Part shown: positions 28,187 through 37,454 of the stretch, one piece after another
Position numbering within the stretch: the first letter of the stretch is position 1
How the letters are laid out: each line of letters starts with the position of its first letter
NCBI RefSeq assembly: GCF_013248965.1
Contig: NZ_JABRVQ010000007.1
Coordinates: 62,001-126,000, forward strand
Origin: Psychrobacter okhotskensis
Lineage (GTDB): Bacteria; Pseudomonadota; Gammaproteobacteria; Pseudomonadales; Moraxellaceae
Reading direction: 5' to 3'
Length of the DNA stretch: 64,000 nt
Position numbers and translations under genes: made by a program
Notes under the pieces: generated by a model
What the model saw: only the letters and a program-made list of their open reading frames with translations
The model's database searches: none
What the model was told of the DNA's origin: nothing

Positions 28187-29422
28187 ATGAGAAGCATACC
28201 AGAAAAAATAACCTTAACTTTTCTATATCTTTTTGTTTGCTCTCTTGGTTTTGAGTATTGGGATAAGGTAAATGTTTATAATGGTATGACCTTACCAAGA
28301 TTACTTGCTATTCTTTATGTTACTTTTTCAATGCTTAATATTTTTTCAAAAAAGTTTAATATTAAATTCGAAAATAAAGTTTCGTTAAGGCCAGCTATTT
28401 TTCTACTATTCGTTTGGTGGTTTATTTTATTAGGAGAGATTGTTACTCACATTAAAGGAAATTCTGCCTTAATTAGTATGAATCTTACTTTTCTTCAAAC
28501 TATTATTCTATTCGTTTTCATTCGGCTTGATGTTGGTAAGGCAGAAAAAAATAAAGAAATGCTACTGCTTAGTTTTTGCACAGGTGTTTTTTTGATTTTT
28601 ATATTAATAAATTTAGGTATCGGCATTCAATCAGGTCGTGAACTTGAAGACGTAGAAGCGTTAGAAAATGTCAGGCGAGTATGGTTCATGGGGTTAAATC
28701 CAAATACATTGGGAGGTCTAGCAGCAATATCATTCGTATTGTGTTTGTATTTCCTTATAATTAAAATTAAAGAGAACAAGTTTTGGTTATTTTTGAGCAT
28801 ACCATTAATGGCTTATCCTATATTGATTATGTTCTCGGGATCTGCTGGTGGTTTTATAGCATTATTTTTAGGAGTGGGCTTTTTATTTTATCAGCGCTGG
28901 TTACAATTTTACAAAGCCCCATATTATTTATTGCTTGGTACCCCACTGTTAATTTTTTTGACATATTTTATACTTAGTGGAAATGAAACAATTGCCACAA
29001 AAATATCAGGGCTCTTTGATGGCGAAGCATCTGGTCGTTTTGCTCTTTGGAAGGCGGGGCTAAGTATTATCAACGAACATATGGTTTTTGGTCTGGGTGG
29101 GCAACACAATACTAGTAAATATTTTTTACAGCTGAATATCCCTCAAGATACAGCACATAATGTGTTTATAGATGTCTTTCTGTTTGGCGGTATTTTTGCT
29201 TTTTTTGCTTTTTTAATATTCTTTTTTTATATGTTTAAGTTAGTAAAAAAATATCCAAATAAAGATAGGATAGCACTAGATCTGGCTTTGTTGATTTGTG
29301 TGATTTTTATTATGTCAAAGTCAGGAGGAGGGCTAACACTTAAGTACTGTTGGGTATTACTAGCAATCATTGGTATTGGATATACAGGTGGTAGAGGTAA
29401 ATATGTTTCTAAAACTAATTAA
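28187..29422 (+). CDS. wzy: repeat-unit polymerase / O-antigen ligase-like membrane protein
   Basis: This is a very hydrophobic 411-residue protein with about ten to twelve membrane segments. The Wzy_C region is visible as SAGGFIALFLGVGFLFYQRW, then GRFALWKAGLSIINEHMVFG, GLGGQHNTSKYF and PQDTAHNVFIDVFLFGG, including the conserved periplasmic-loop H-N. Its position between flippase and transferase genes and the absence of another candidate make it the polymerase. The ATP-grasp gene starts within its last 20 bases. Confidence 0.8.
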   Translation: MRSIPEKITLTFLYLFVCSLGFEYWDKVNVYNGMTLPRLLAILYVTFSMLNIFSKKFNIKFENKVSLRPAIFLLFVWWFILLGEIVTHIKGNSALISMNLTFLQTIILFVFIRLDVGKAEKNKEMLLLSFCTGVFLIFILINLGIGIQSGRELEDVEALENVRRVWFMGLNPNTLGGLAAISFVLCLYFLIIKIKENKFWLFLSIPLMAYPILIMFSGSAGGFIALFLGVGFLFYQRWLQFYKAPYYLLLGTPLLIFLTYFILSGNETIATKISGLFDGEASGRFALWKAGLSIINEHMVFGLGGQHNTSKYFLQLNIPQDTAHNVFIDVFLFGGIFAFFAFLIFFFYMFKLVKKYPNKDRIALDLALLICVIFIMSKSGGGLTLKYCWVLLAIIGIGYTGGRGKYVSKTN

Positions 29423-30299
29423 AAAGCGTGACAGAGCGGCGGTAAAACTTCTTTATACACTGTCACCAGTTATTCCTAACAAGATCTATTTAAAGGTTTT
29501 GTTTCGATTAAAAACAGGGTATTCACTTAATTTAAAAACCCCAAGAACTTTTAATGAAAAACTTCAGTGGTTAAAGCTTAATTACTACGATGAAAACTTG
29601 CCACAGCGCGTAGATAAGCAAGGTTATAAAGAATGGGCTAAAGGTATTGTCGGTGAGCAATATTTGCCTGAAACATATAGTGTCTGGGATACCTTTGAGC
29701 AAATAGAGTGGAGTAAATTACCTGATCAATTTGTATTAAAGACGACACATGATCAAGGTGGTGTTGTTATTTGTAAAAACAAAAAAGAATTTGATTTTGA
29801 GGCTGCACAGAAAAAACTTAATAAACATCTAAAAAGTAACTTGTACTACCGGTTTAGAGAGTGGCCGTATAAATATGTTAAGCCAAGAATTATGGCTGAA
29901 GAGCTTCTAGTTGATAGTGAAAAGGGAGATCTTTGGGACTTCAAGTTTTATTGTTTTAATGGTGTTCCCAAAGTTATGTATATTTCATTAGGACGCTCAT
30001 CTGAGCACACCCCTTTCTATTTCTTCGATATGAATTTCAAGAAATTAGACATAATTCGACCAGGCCATGAGCCATATGGCGATATAATTGAAAAGCCTCT
30101 GGCTTGGGAGTTGATGAAAGAATTGGCAGGTAAGTTATCAACTGATCAGCCTCATGTTAGAATCGACTTTTATTGCATTGAAGAGAAAATATTTATAGGT
30201 GAATATACTCTCTTTCAGGGTGGTGGCATGATGCCGTTTAAACCCAAAGATTGGGACTTTAAATTAGGCGATTTTATTAATTTACCTTTGGATCTTTAA
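29403..30299 (+). CDS. TupA-like ATP-grasp protein
   Basis: This 298-residue protein fits the ATPgrasp_TupA family: FNEKLQWLKLNYYDENLP, QFVLKTTHDQGGVVICKNK, IMAEELLVDSEKGDLWDFKF, HVRIDFYCIEEKIFIGEYTL and GGGMMPFKPKDWDFKLG. The Lys and Glu/Asp positions of an ATP-grasp site appear present. The family is named after a teichuronopeptide synthesis protein and is often annotated loosely as glycosyltransferase; an amide-forming ligase activity is more in keeping with the fold. I chose the ATG at 29403, with AGAGG 5 bp before it; it overlaps wzy by 20 bp. Confidence 0.8.
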   Translation: MFLKLIKKRDRAAVKLLYTLSPVIPNKIYLKVLFRLKTGYSLNLKTPRTFNEKLQWLKLNYYDENLPQRVDKQGYKEWAKGIVGEQYLPETYSVWDTFEQIEWSKLPDQFVLKTTHDQGGVVICKNKKEFDFEAAQKKLNKHLKSNLYYRFREWPYKYVKPRIMAEELLVDSEKGDLWDFKFYCFNGVPKVMYISLGRSSEHTPFYFFDMNFKKLDIIRPGHEPYGDIIEKPLAWELMKELAGKLSTDQPHVRIDFYCIEEKIFIGEYTLFQGGGMMPFKPKDWDFKLGDFINLPLDL

Positions 30300-30300
30300 G

Positions 30301-31470
30301 TTGAATATTCTTTTTATAACTTCTTACCCCTCTAATTTCTCGCCCTCAGACTCTATCTTTGTTTATCGCTTAGTTCAGGAGTTAATCGCTTTAGGGTGCA
30401 ATATCACTATTATTGCACCACAACAATGGCGGTCTAAACGCAATGTATTGTGCGAACGATCTGGTAAGAAAAATTATGGTTTTGAAGGTGCTACAGTATA
30501 CCGGCCAAAATACTTCGATTTTCCTAATCGTATAAGGTTAGGTGGTTTATCAGCAGGCCGCTTGAATGCTCTAACTTATAAGTGGGCAGTTGAGCGAATT
30601 GTAAAGAATTTATACTTTAAACCCGATGTTGTTTATACTCATTTTTTATATCGCGGTGGTCCTGCAGCAATAGGCATTGCGAAGGATTTTGCCATACCTG
30701 CGGTTGTAGCATTAGGTGAATCCAGTATGGAAAAGCATGAAGATATCTTTACCAAAAACGCCATGCAAAAAACAATGGAACAGTTTTCTGCTATTATCAG
30801 TGTTTCAGAAAAAAACAAACGTTATTGTATAGAGCAATTTGATATATCGCCACAAAAAATATCAATTATACCTAATGCGATAAATCCCTCTATTTTCTAC
30901 CCGCGTGACAAGCAGATGGTGCGCGAGGAACTTGGTATTCCTGATGATGCATTTATTGTAGCTTTTACAGGACACTATATAGAAAGAAAAGGCCCATTAC
31001 GTTTACTTCAAGCTATTGAGAAAATCCCCAAAGATAAGAAAGTTTTTGGAGTGTTTATTGGTAGTGGGGAACAAGAGCCAACTGGCGATCGAGTATTATT
31101 TAAAGGGCGTTTAAAACAAGAAGAAGTGGCTGAAATGTTAAGCTCAGCCGATGTATTTGCGCTGCCTACTTTAAATGAAGGCTCTTGTAATGCGGTTGCA
31201 GAGGCAATGGCATGCGGCTTGCCTATTATAAGCTCTGATATAGAGGCTATAAAAGAGCAGGTTAATGAGTACAATGCTATATTGGTAAATCCGAAAGATA
31301 TCGATGAAATTTCCAAAGCAATTGAAATACTTTGTGGTGATAAAGTGTTGTTGAGTAAAATGAGCAATGAGTCTATAGCTTTAAGTGCTGGAAACTCTTT
31401 ATCACTAAGAGCATATAAGATTAAAGAGTTATTGAATGGTATTATTAAAAGCTACAATCAATGTTTGTAA
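30301..31470 (+). CDS. glycosyltransferase family 4 protein
   Basis: This 389-residue GT-B transferase has an N-terminal acceptor domain (ILFITSYPSNFSPSDSIFVY) and a C-terminal nucleotide-sugar domain with FTGHYIERKGPLRLLQAIE and the EX7E motif in NEGSCNAVAEAMACGLPII. The start is a TTG one base after the ATP-grasp stop. Sugar specificity cannot be predicted. Confidence 0.85.
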   Translation: MNILFITSYPSNFSPSDSIFVYRLVQELIALGCNITIIAPQQWRSKRNVLCERSGKKNYGFEGATVYRPKYFDFPNRIRLGGLSAGRLNALTYKWAVERIVKNLYFKPDVVYTHFLYRGGPAAIGIAKDFAIPAVVALGESSMEKHEDIFTKNAMQKTMEQFSAIISVSEKNKRYCIEQFDISPQKISIIPNAINPSIFYPRDKQMVREELGIPDDAFIVAFTGHYIERKGPLRLLQAIEKIPKDKKVFGVFIGSGEQEPTGDRVLFKGRLKQEEVAEMLSSADVFALPTLNEGSCNAVAEAMACGLPIISSDIEAIKEQVNEYNAILVNPKDIDEISKAIEILCGDKVLLSKMSNESIALSAGNSLSLRAYKIKELLNGIIKSYNQCL

Positions 31471-32547
31471 GTGAGAAATAAAGTGCATATTGTTTATTTT
31501 TGTGACTTTGACCTAAGCAATCCTACTGGTGGGAAACATCGTGCCACTAAACAAAAGATAGAAGCGCTTCAAAGAAAATCTAATCAGTTTAAGGCTTTTT
31601 ACTTAACTAAACCGGGGCACTTTTATAAAGTTTTTTTTGGCATTTCGTTGGATGTTCAATGTGCACTTTATCTGCTAAAGCACAGACCTGATGCGCTGAT
31701 CGCTCGTGGTGGATCTAATTACTTATCTTTGTTTGTCACTAAATTTTTGGGTATAAGGACAGCACGTGAAGTTCATGGTGTTTTTTCTAATGAGATAAAC
31801 CTATTGCCTCATAAAGGCTTGAGATTAAAGCTCATTGTATTGATTACTAAGTTTTATTCCAAACTAGATGATTTGGCTGATATCAGAATATTTAATCACC
31901 CTTTTGTTTATGAGCATTATAAAAAACAGGAAAGAACACAACCGTTTGATCTTGTGTGCTATAACGGCTTTTCTACAGGTGCAGCTGCTCCCATAAATAA
32001 AGAGCAATCAAGAAAGAAGTATGGTCTTAAAGCTAACCAGAGGTACTTAGCTTTTACTGGTTCTGTATCGGAATGGCATGGTGTTGAATATCTTGTTTCA
32101 CTGCAACAAGAGTTTAACCGACATGGTGATAATATTACAATCGTTGTTGCTGGTGGAAGTATGGCCGAATATGATTCTAATGGGCTATGCATAAACGTGA
32201 GCCCCTTAAACGAAGTTGGTTGTAGTGAAATCATTACAGCATCTGACGCGTGCTTGTTGCCAGTAAAAAACAACCGTATAAGCCCAGGTAGTCCACTTAA
32301 GCTTTATGACTATATAGCCCATAAAAAATATATTTTTGCTCAAGATATAGCCGGTTATTCGGATGAGGTAGAAAGGTACGATGTTGGTTGTACAGTAAAC
32401 TTTGCTGACGCGGCTTCAACAAGACTAGCAATAGCTAACTTTTTTAAGATAAAGAAGCAGTATGATGATATGTACGAGGATAAACCAGTCACTTGGGATG
32501 ACCGGATTTTAAATTGGCTTGATAATATTAAAGCCTCTTTAGTATAG
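31471..32547 (+). CDS. glycosyltransferase, GT4-like
   Basis: This 358-residue protein opens with VHIVYFCDFDLSNPTGGKHR, a glycine-rich donor loop, and continues with YLAFTGSVSEWHGVEYLVSL and PGSPLKLYDYIAHKKYIFAQ, the C-terminal GT-B core. The usual EX7E motif is replaced by a variant (SPLKLYDY). It starts at a GTG immediately after the preceding stop. It belongs to the AT-rich variable core. Confidence 0.75.
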   Translation: MRNKVHIVYFCDFDLSNPTGGKHRATKQKIEALQRKSNQFKAFYLTKPGHFYKVFFGISLDVQCALYLLKHRPDALIARGGSNYLSLFVTKFLGIRTAREVHGVFSNEINLLPHKGLRLKLIVLITKFYSKLDDLADIRIFNHPFVYEHYKKQERTQPFDLVCYNGFSTGAAAPINKEQSRKKYGLKANQRYLAFTGSVSEWHGVEYLVSLQQEFNRHGDNITIVVAGGSMAEYDSNGLCINVSPLNEVGCSEIITASDACLLPVKNNRISPGSPLKLYDYIAHKKYIFAQDIAGYSDEVERYDVGCTVNFADAASTRLAIANFFKIKKQYDDMYEDKPVTWDDRILNWLDNIKASLV

Positions 32548-32555
32548 TGGGTTTT

Positions 32556-32687
32556 ATGAGCACAGAATTATTTAGTTATGATGTTTACAGCTTACGCGCA
32601 TACGCAGCCTTAGCTGTCCTGCTTTTTAATTTTAGTCTGTTTGGTTTAATTATTAGTTTTATTAGCATTATTTTTGGCTACCTATGA
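32556..32687 (+). pseudogene. remnant of an acyltransferase-3 family gene (43 codons)
   Basis: A 43-codon frame with GTGGG 4 bp before its ATG encodes one hydrophobic stretch. Its opening SYDVYSLRAYAALAVLLFNF resembles the first helix of acyltransferase-3 (O-acetyltransferase) proteins (Y-D-I-x-x-L-R-A-x-A-x-L-A-V-x-L-F-H-F). The end FISIIFGYL resembles their FIGVDIFFVISGYL. After the TGA, the +2 frame continues MKIKIGI before another stop. I read it as the 5' relic of a deleted O-acetyltransferase gene. A genuine small membrane protein is the alternative. Confidence 0.45.
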
Positions 32688-32738
32688 AAATAAAAATTGG
32701 TATCAATGTTTGTGCAAGTTTTCGAGGCTGAATAACGT

Positions 32739-33875
32739 ATGAAATTTCTAATCCTTGCCAGTCTTGCTGGCTCTCTTACAGGCTTCCGCAAACCTTTAAT
32801 TCAAGCACTTGTGTCTCAAGGGCTTGAGGTCCATGCTACTGCTCCTGAATTACTTGACAATAAGAAAATCATTTCCGAACTCTCTGCTATGGGTGTAACT
32901 TGCCACGATGCACCATTGTCGCGTACTGGCATGAATCCAGTATCCGACTTAAAAACTCTGTTTGCGCTGCATCGTTTAATGAAAAAGATAAAGCCAGACT
33001 ATTTTTTGGGTTATACCATTAAACCAGTTATTTATGGCAACTTAGCCGCAACGTTGGCAGGTGTACCATATCGTTTTGCACTGATTACTGGCTTGGGCTA
33101 TACCTTTATTGATGGGCAGAGTCTTAAGCGTAAATTAGCGAGTAAGCTTGCTCATGTTTTATATAAAGCAGCGCTTTCAAAAACGCATAAAGTTTTTTTC
33201 CAAAACCCCGATGATGAAGCCTTGTTTAGGCAGCTTGGTCTACTGCCAATCAATATTCCTTCCGTTGTGGTAAACGGTTCAGGAGTACCTGTGCATGAAT
33301 ACCCCAACACTCCTGTATCTAATTATGAACAGCCAACGTTCTTATTAATCGCACGTTTGCTTGGTGATAAAGGTGTACATGAATATGCCGCCGCTGCGCA
33401 AATAGTAAAGCGGCAATATCCGCAAGTTGAATTTGGCTTGGTCGGGCGCACAGATATGAATCCTAACTCCATAAGCCAAAATGAATTGGATAGTTGGGTA
33501 AACAATAATGTGTTAGTAGCTTATGGTCAGCAGAGCGATGTAAAGCCATTTATTGCAGCGTGTTCGGTATATGTTTTGCCTTCGTATCGCGAAGGCACGC
33601 CTCGAACAGTATTGGAAGCGATGTCTATGGGACGCGCTATTATTACCACCGATGCACCAGGCTGCCGCGAAACAGTAATCGATGGCGACAATGGTTTCTT
33701 AATCGCTGTTAAAGACTCAGACGCACTAGCAGAGGCTATGTTGAAGTTTATTAAGCAACCAGAGCTTATTGTCAGAATGGGTAAACGCTCCCGTGAAATG
33801 GCAGAGCAGAAATACGATGTTCATAAAGTCAATCATCATATGCTAAGCGAAATGGGTATAATATCTGTACGTTAA
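32739..33875 (+). CDS. glycosyltransferase family 4 protein
   Basis: This 378-residue GT-B transferase begins FLILASLAGSLTGFRKPLIQ, and has DYFLGYTIKPVIYGNLAATL, LITGLGYTF, LLIARLLGDKGVHEYAAAA and the EX7E motif in YREGTPRTVLEAMSMGRAII. This pattern is frequent for the transferase acting second, on the diNAcBac or QuiNAc-type primer, next to PglC-like genes (inference). Composition rises again in G+C here, marking the end of the variable core. Confidence 0.87.
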   Translation: MKFLILASLAGSLTGFRKPLIQALVSQGLEVHATAPELLDNKKIISELSAMGVTCHDAPLSRTGMNPVSDLKTLFALHRLMKKIKPDYFLGYTIKPVIYGNLAATLAGVPYRFALITGLGYTFIDGQSLKRKLASKLAHVLYKAALSKTHKVFFQNPDDEALFRQLGLLPINIPSVVVNGSGVPVHEYPNTPVSNYEQPTFLLIARLLGDKGVHEYAAAAQIVKRQYPQVEFGLVGRTDMNPNSISQNELDSWVNNNVLVAYGQQSDVKPFIAACSVYVLPSYREGTPRTVLEAMSMGRAIITTDAPGCRETVIDGDNGFLIAVKDSDALAEAMLKFIKQPELIVRMGKRSREMAEQKYDVHKVNHHMLSEMGIISVR

Positions 33876-33915
33876 TGAGTTTCAAGCTGTGCTTCTCTAA
33901 AGAAGGTGCATTTAA

Positions 33916-34899
33916 ATGTCGAATCATTCAAAAATAAAATATTTAGTTACAGGTGCTGCCGGTTTTATTGGTTTTTATACTACTAAACGTTTATTAGAGC
34001 AAGGTCATCAAGTTGTGGGTTTAGATAACCTTAATGATTACTATGAACCTGAACTTAAGCAGTACCGCCTTGCTCAGTTAACCCCTTTTGAAAACTTTAC
34101 CTTTACTGAATTAGATTTAGCCAATCGTGAAGGTATTGCTGCGTTATTTGCTGCCGAAGAGTTTGATCGTGTGATTCATTTAGCTGCTCAGGCTGGTGTG
34201 CGTTACTCTATTGAAAATCCTTTTGCTTATGTGGATAGTAATTTAGTGGGTATGATGACTATTCTTGAAGGTTGTCGTCATAATAAAGTGCAGCATTTAG
34301 TTTATGCCTCGTCTAGTTCTGTTTATGGCATGAACGATAAAACTCCTTTCAGTGAAGAAGATCAAGTAGATAACCCAGTATCACTGTATGCAGCTACTAA
34401 AAAATCCAACGAGTTGATGGCACATAGCTACGCTAAACTCTATAGATTGCCAGTGACTGGTTTGCGTTTTTTTACCGTTTATGGGCCTGCAGGGCGTCCA
34501 GATATGGCGCCTTGGTTGTTTACTGAAGCGATTTTGAAAGGGGAGCCTATTAAGGTATTTAACCATGGCAAAATGATGCGCGACTTTACCTATATCGACG
34601 ATATAGTCGAAGGTGTCATTCGTATTCAAGACGTAATACCTACAGATGCGATTCCTTATAGTTTATTTAATATCGGAAATAACGAACCTATTCAATTATC
34701 ACGTTTTATTTCTGCTATTGAAACCGCAACTGGTCAATTGGCAGAAAAAATCATGTTGGATATGCAGCCGGGTGATGTCGAGCGTACCTATGCCGATACA
34801 GCACGGTTAGAGGCAGCGGTAGGCTATAAACCGCAAACTGAAATTGAGCATGGCATTCAGCAGTTTGTAAATTGGTATAAAGACTATAGAGGTATTTAA
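33916..34899 (+). CDS. UDP-glucuronate 4-epimerase-like NAD-dependent epimerase
   Basis: This 327-residue extended SDR has YLVTGAAGFIGFYTTKRLLE, LAAQAGVRYSIENP, YASSSSVYGMNDKTPFSEED, SLYAATKKSNELMAHSYA and FTVYGPAGRPDMAPWLF. The GLDNLNDYYEPELKQYRL segment and the GPAGRPDMA motif are typical of UDP-GlcA 4-epimerases rather than GalE. Together with ugd downstream it would supply UDP-GalA. ugd starts at the next base after its stop. Confidence 0.83.
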   Translation: MSNHSKIKYLVTGAAGFIGFYTTKRLLEQGHQVVGLDNLNDYYEPELKQYRLAQLTPFENFTFTELDLANREGIAALFAAEEFDRVIHLAAQAGVRYSIENPFAYVDSNLVGMMTILEGCRHNKVQHLVYASSSSVYGMNDKTPFSEEDQVDNPVSLYAATKKSNELMAHSYAKLYRLPVTGLRFFTVYGPAGRPDMAPWLFTEAILKGEPIKVFNHGKMMRDFTYIDDIVEGVIRIQDVIPTDAIPYSLFNIGNNEPIQLSRFISAIETATGQLAEKIMLDMQPGDVERTYADTARLEAAVGYKPQTEIEHGIQQFVNWYKDYRGI

Positions 34900-36066
34900 A
34901 TGAAAATTGCTATTGCTGGAACAGGGTATGTGGGTCTCTCTAATGCTATGCTTTTAGCTCAACATAATGAAGTCGTTGCAGTAGATATCGTCCCAGAAAA
35001 AATTGACCTACTCAATGCTAGAAAGTCACCCGTTGAGGATGCTGAGATTCAGTCCTTTTTGGACAGTGATACAATCAATTTTGTAGCGACTTTAGATGCT
35101 AAGGCTGCCTATAGTGATGTTGACTTTGTAATTATCGCCACGCCTACTAATTATGATTCACAAACTAATTATTTTGATACCAAAAGCATTGAAGCTGTTA
35201 TTGCTTCCGTAATTGCTATTAATCCTGAAGCTGTAATGATTATTAAATCTACAGTACCTGTAGGTTATACAGAAGAAGCCAAAAAAACTTTCAACACTTC
35301 AAACCTGATTTTTTCTCCTGAATTTTTACGTGAAGGTAGAGCACTATACGATAATTTACACCCGTCACGTATTATTATAGGTGAGAGCTCTGACCGTGCG
35401 CGACAATTTGCTGAGCTATTATTGCAAGGCGCGATCTCGAAAGATGTCGATATGTTGTTCATAGGCAATACAGAAGCTGAAGCTGTTAAATTATTTTCTA
35501 ATACTTATCTAGCAATGCGAGTGGCTTATTTTAATGAGCTTGATAGTTACGCTGAGTCGTCAGGCTTAGACAGTAGGCAAATTATTGAAGGTGTTGGTTT
35601 AGACCCTCGCATCGGCAATCATTATAACAACCCCTCGTTTGGTTATGGTGGATATTGCCTACCCAAAGATACAAAACAGCTATTAGCTAACTATCAGCAA
35701 GTGCCAAATAACATCATCCGAGCTATTGTAGATGCTAATCGTACTCGTAAAGATTTTATCGCAGAATCTGTACTAAAGAGAAATCCGAAGATAGTGGGTG
35801 TGTATCGGCTAATTATGAAAACCGGTTCAGATAACTTTAGATCCAGTGCTATGCAGGGCGTAATGAAACGTATAAAAGCCAAAGGAATCGAAGTCATTGT
35901 ATATGAGCCGGTGCTAGATGATGAACAGTTTTTTGGTTCACGTGTCATCAAAGACTTGTCAGATTTTAAGCGAGAGTCTGATGTTATTCTCACTAATCGA
36001 CTAGCAGTGGAATTGGAAGATGTCGCTGATAAGGTCTTTACGCGTGATTTATTTGGTAATGATTAA
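34900..36066 (+). CDS. ugd: UDP-glucose 6-dehydrogenase
   Basis: This 388-residue enzyme oxidises UDP-glucose to UDP-glucuronate. It shows [69 protein letters not shown] and the catalytic Cys in [14 protein letters not shown] (about residue 253). It is the short Ugd class. The gene abuts the epimerase without a gap. It is the second nucleotide-sugar dehydrogenase in the locus. Confidence 0.94.
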   Translation: MKIAIAGTGYVGLSNAMLLAQHNEVVAVDIVPEKIDLLNARKSPVEDAEIQSFLDSDTINFVATLDAKAAYSDVDFVIIATPTNYDSQTNYFDTKSIEAVIASVIAINPEAVMIIKSTVPVGYTEEAKKTFNTSNLIFSPEFLREGRALYDNLHPSRIIIGESSDRARQFAELLLQGAISKDVDMLFIGNTEAEAVKLFSNTYLAMRVAYFNELDSYAESSGLDSRQIIEGVGLDPRIGNHYNNPSFGYGGYCLPKDTKQLLANYQQVPNNIIRAIVDANRTRKDFIAESVLKRNPKIVGVYRLIMKTGSDNFRSSAMQGVMKRIKAKGIEVIVYEPVLDDEQFFGSRVIKDLSDFKRESDVILTNRLAVELEDVADKVFTRDLFGND

Positions 36067-36150
36067 GATATAAATTATTTAAATAAATACATTAGCACTT
36101 GTTATTTACTCTCAATCAATAAATATTTATTTATTAAATTAGGTTCAACA

Positions 36151-36744
36151 ATGATAAAACGCCTATTTGACATCACAGCCGCTACAACTGCATTGGTTAT
36201 TTTATCTCCTGTGTATGCTCTCACTGCTTATAAAGTCAGTAAAAACCTAGGCTCGCCAGTACTGTTTCGTCAAACGCGCCCCGGACTAAATGGCAAACCG
36301 TTTGAAATGATTAAGTTTCGCTCGATGAAAGATGCGACAGATGCAGATGGTAATCCTCTAGAGGATAGTGAACGTCTCACATCATTTGGTAAGAGATTGC
36401 GCAATAGTAGTCTCGATGAACTGCCCGAGCTATGGAACGTAGTTAAGGGTGACATGAGTCTTGTCGGTCCGCGTCCATTATTGATGGAGTATTTGCCATT
36501 ATATAGTGACGAGCAAGCTAGACGTCATGATGCACGCCCAGGTATCACAGGTCATGCTCAAGTCAACGGGCGTAATGCTATCGGTTGGGATGAAAAGTTC
36601 AAACTAGATACGTGGTACGTGGACAACCAGTCATTATGGTTAGATATTAAGATACTATTTAAAACAGTCAAAAAAGTGCTGATTAAAGACGGTATTAGTG
36701 CTGATGGCGAAGCCACCATGAATAAGTTCACAGGAAACAAGTAA
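36151..36744 (+). CDS. pglC: initiating sugar-1-phosphate transferase, PglC type
   Basis: This 197-residue monotopic phosphoglycosyl transferase moves a sugar phosphate, here probably diNAcBac (QuiNAc4NAc), to undecaprenyl phosphate. It has a single N-terminal re-entrant hydrophobic segment (FDITAATTALVILSPVYAL), KFRSMKDATDADGN, SLDELPELWNVVKGDMSLVG and PRPLLMEYLP, with the D-E catalytic pair, and HDARPGITGHAQVNGRN. The length is that of PglC rather than the long WbaP form. It is followed closely by PglD- and PglE-type genes. Acinetobacter equivalents are called itrB or weeH. Confidence 0.88.
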   Translation: MIKRLFDITAATTALVILSPVYALTAYKVSKNLGSPVLFRQTRPGLNGKPFEMIKFRSMKDATDADGNPLEDSERLTSFGKRLRNSSLDELPELWNVVKGDMSLVGPRPLLMEYLPLYSDEQARRHDARPGITGHAQVNGRNAIGWDEKFKLDTWYVDNQSLWLDIKILFKTVKKVLIKDGISADGEATMNKFTGNK

Positions 36745-36749
36745 TCAGT

Positions 36750-37391
36750 ATGCAGAAATTAATTGGTATTTATGGTGCAAGTGGATTTGGTCGAGAAGTA
36801 TTACCTTTAGTCCGTGAACAGTATGTAGCTGCTCAACTTTGTTTTGTAGATGATGGTTCGCAAGAAAGTGAGCTTAATGGTTATTCAATTTATAACTATA
36901 AAGAGTATTTAGAGTTACCACACACAGATAAATCGGTAGTTTTCGCAATTGCAGATAGTAAAGTGCGAGAAGTTCTAGAAACTAAATGCAGCCAAGACAA
37001 CGTGATAATTCTATCTGTAAAAGCATCTAACTCTGTGGTATTAGATAGTGTTGAGATTGGTGAAGGGGCTATATTATGTCACTTTACACATTTGACGTCG
37101 AATATCAAAATTGGTAAACAATTTCACGCTAATATTCATAGTTATATTGCTCATGATTGTACAATCGGTGATTATGTTACTTTTGCACCTCAAGCTGGCT
37201 GTAATGGCAATGTTCATATTCATGACCATGCTTACATTGGTGCAGGTGCTATTATCAAGCAAGGCACGCCTGAAAAACCTTTAATTATAGGTAAAGGTGC
37301 GGTTGTTGGTATGGGCGCAGTAGTGACCAAAGATGTTCCTGCTGGAGCCGTGGTAGTAGGTAACCCTGCTAGGCCACTACATAAAACATAG
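36750..37391 (+). CDS. pglD: sugar O/N-acetyltransferase, PglD/NeuD family
   Basis: This 213-residue protein has an N-terminal Rossmann-like sugar-binding part (LIGIYGASGFGREVLPLV) and a left-handed beta-helix of hexapeptide repeats (VEIGEGAILCHFTHLTSNIK, VTFAPQAGCNGNVHIHDHAY, IGKGAVVGMGAVVTKDVPAG). The His in HSYIAHDCTIGDY is the expected catalytic base. It would acetylate the 4-amino group made by the PglE homologue. It starts 5 bp after pglC. Confidence 0.88.
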   Translation: MQKLIGIYGASGFGREVLPLVREQYVAAQLCFVDDGSQESELNGYSIYNYKEYLELPHTDKSVVFAIADSKVREVLETKCSQDNVIILSVKASNSVVLDSVEIGEGAILCHFTHLTSNIKIGKQFHANIHSYIAHDCTIGDYVTFAPQAGCNGNVHIHDHAYIGAGAIIKQGTPEKPLIIGKGAVVGMGAVVTKDVPAGAVVVGNPARPLHKT

Positions 37392-37454
37392 TTATTTTAT
37401 AATCCGTTAGTCGCTGTTTATCAGCCGTTATGACGAATAACCTTTGAGGCATAT

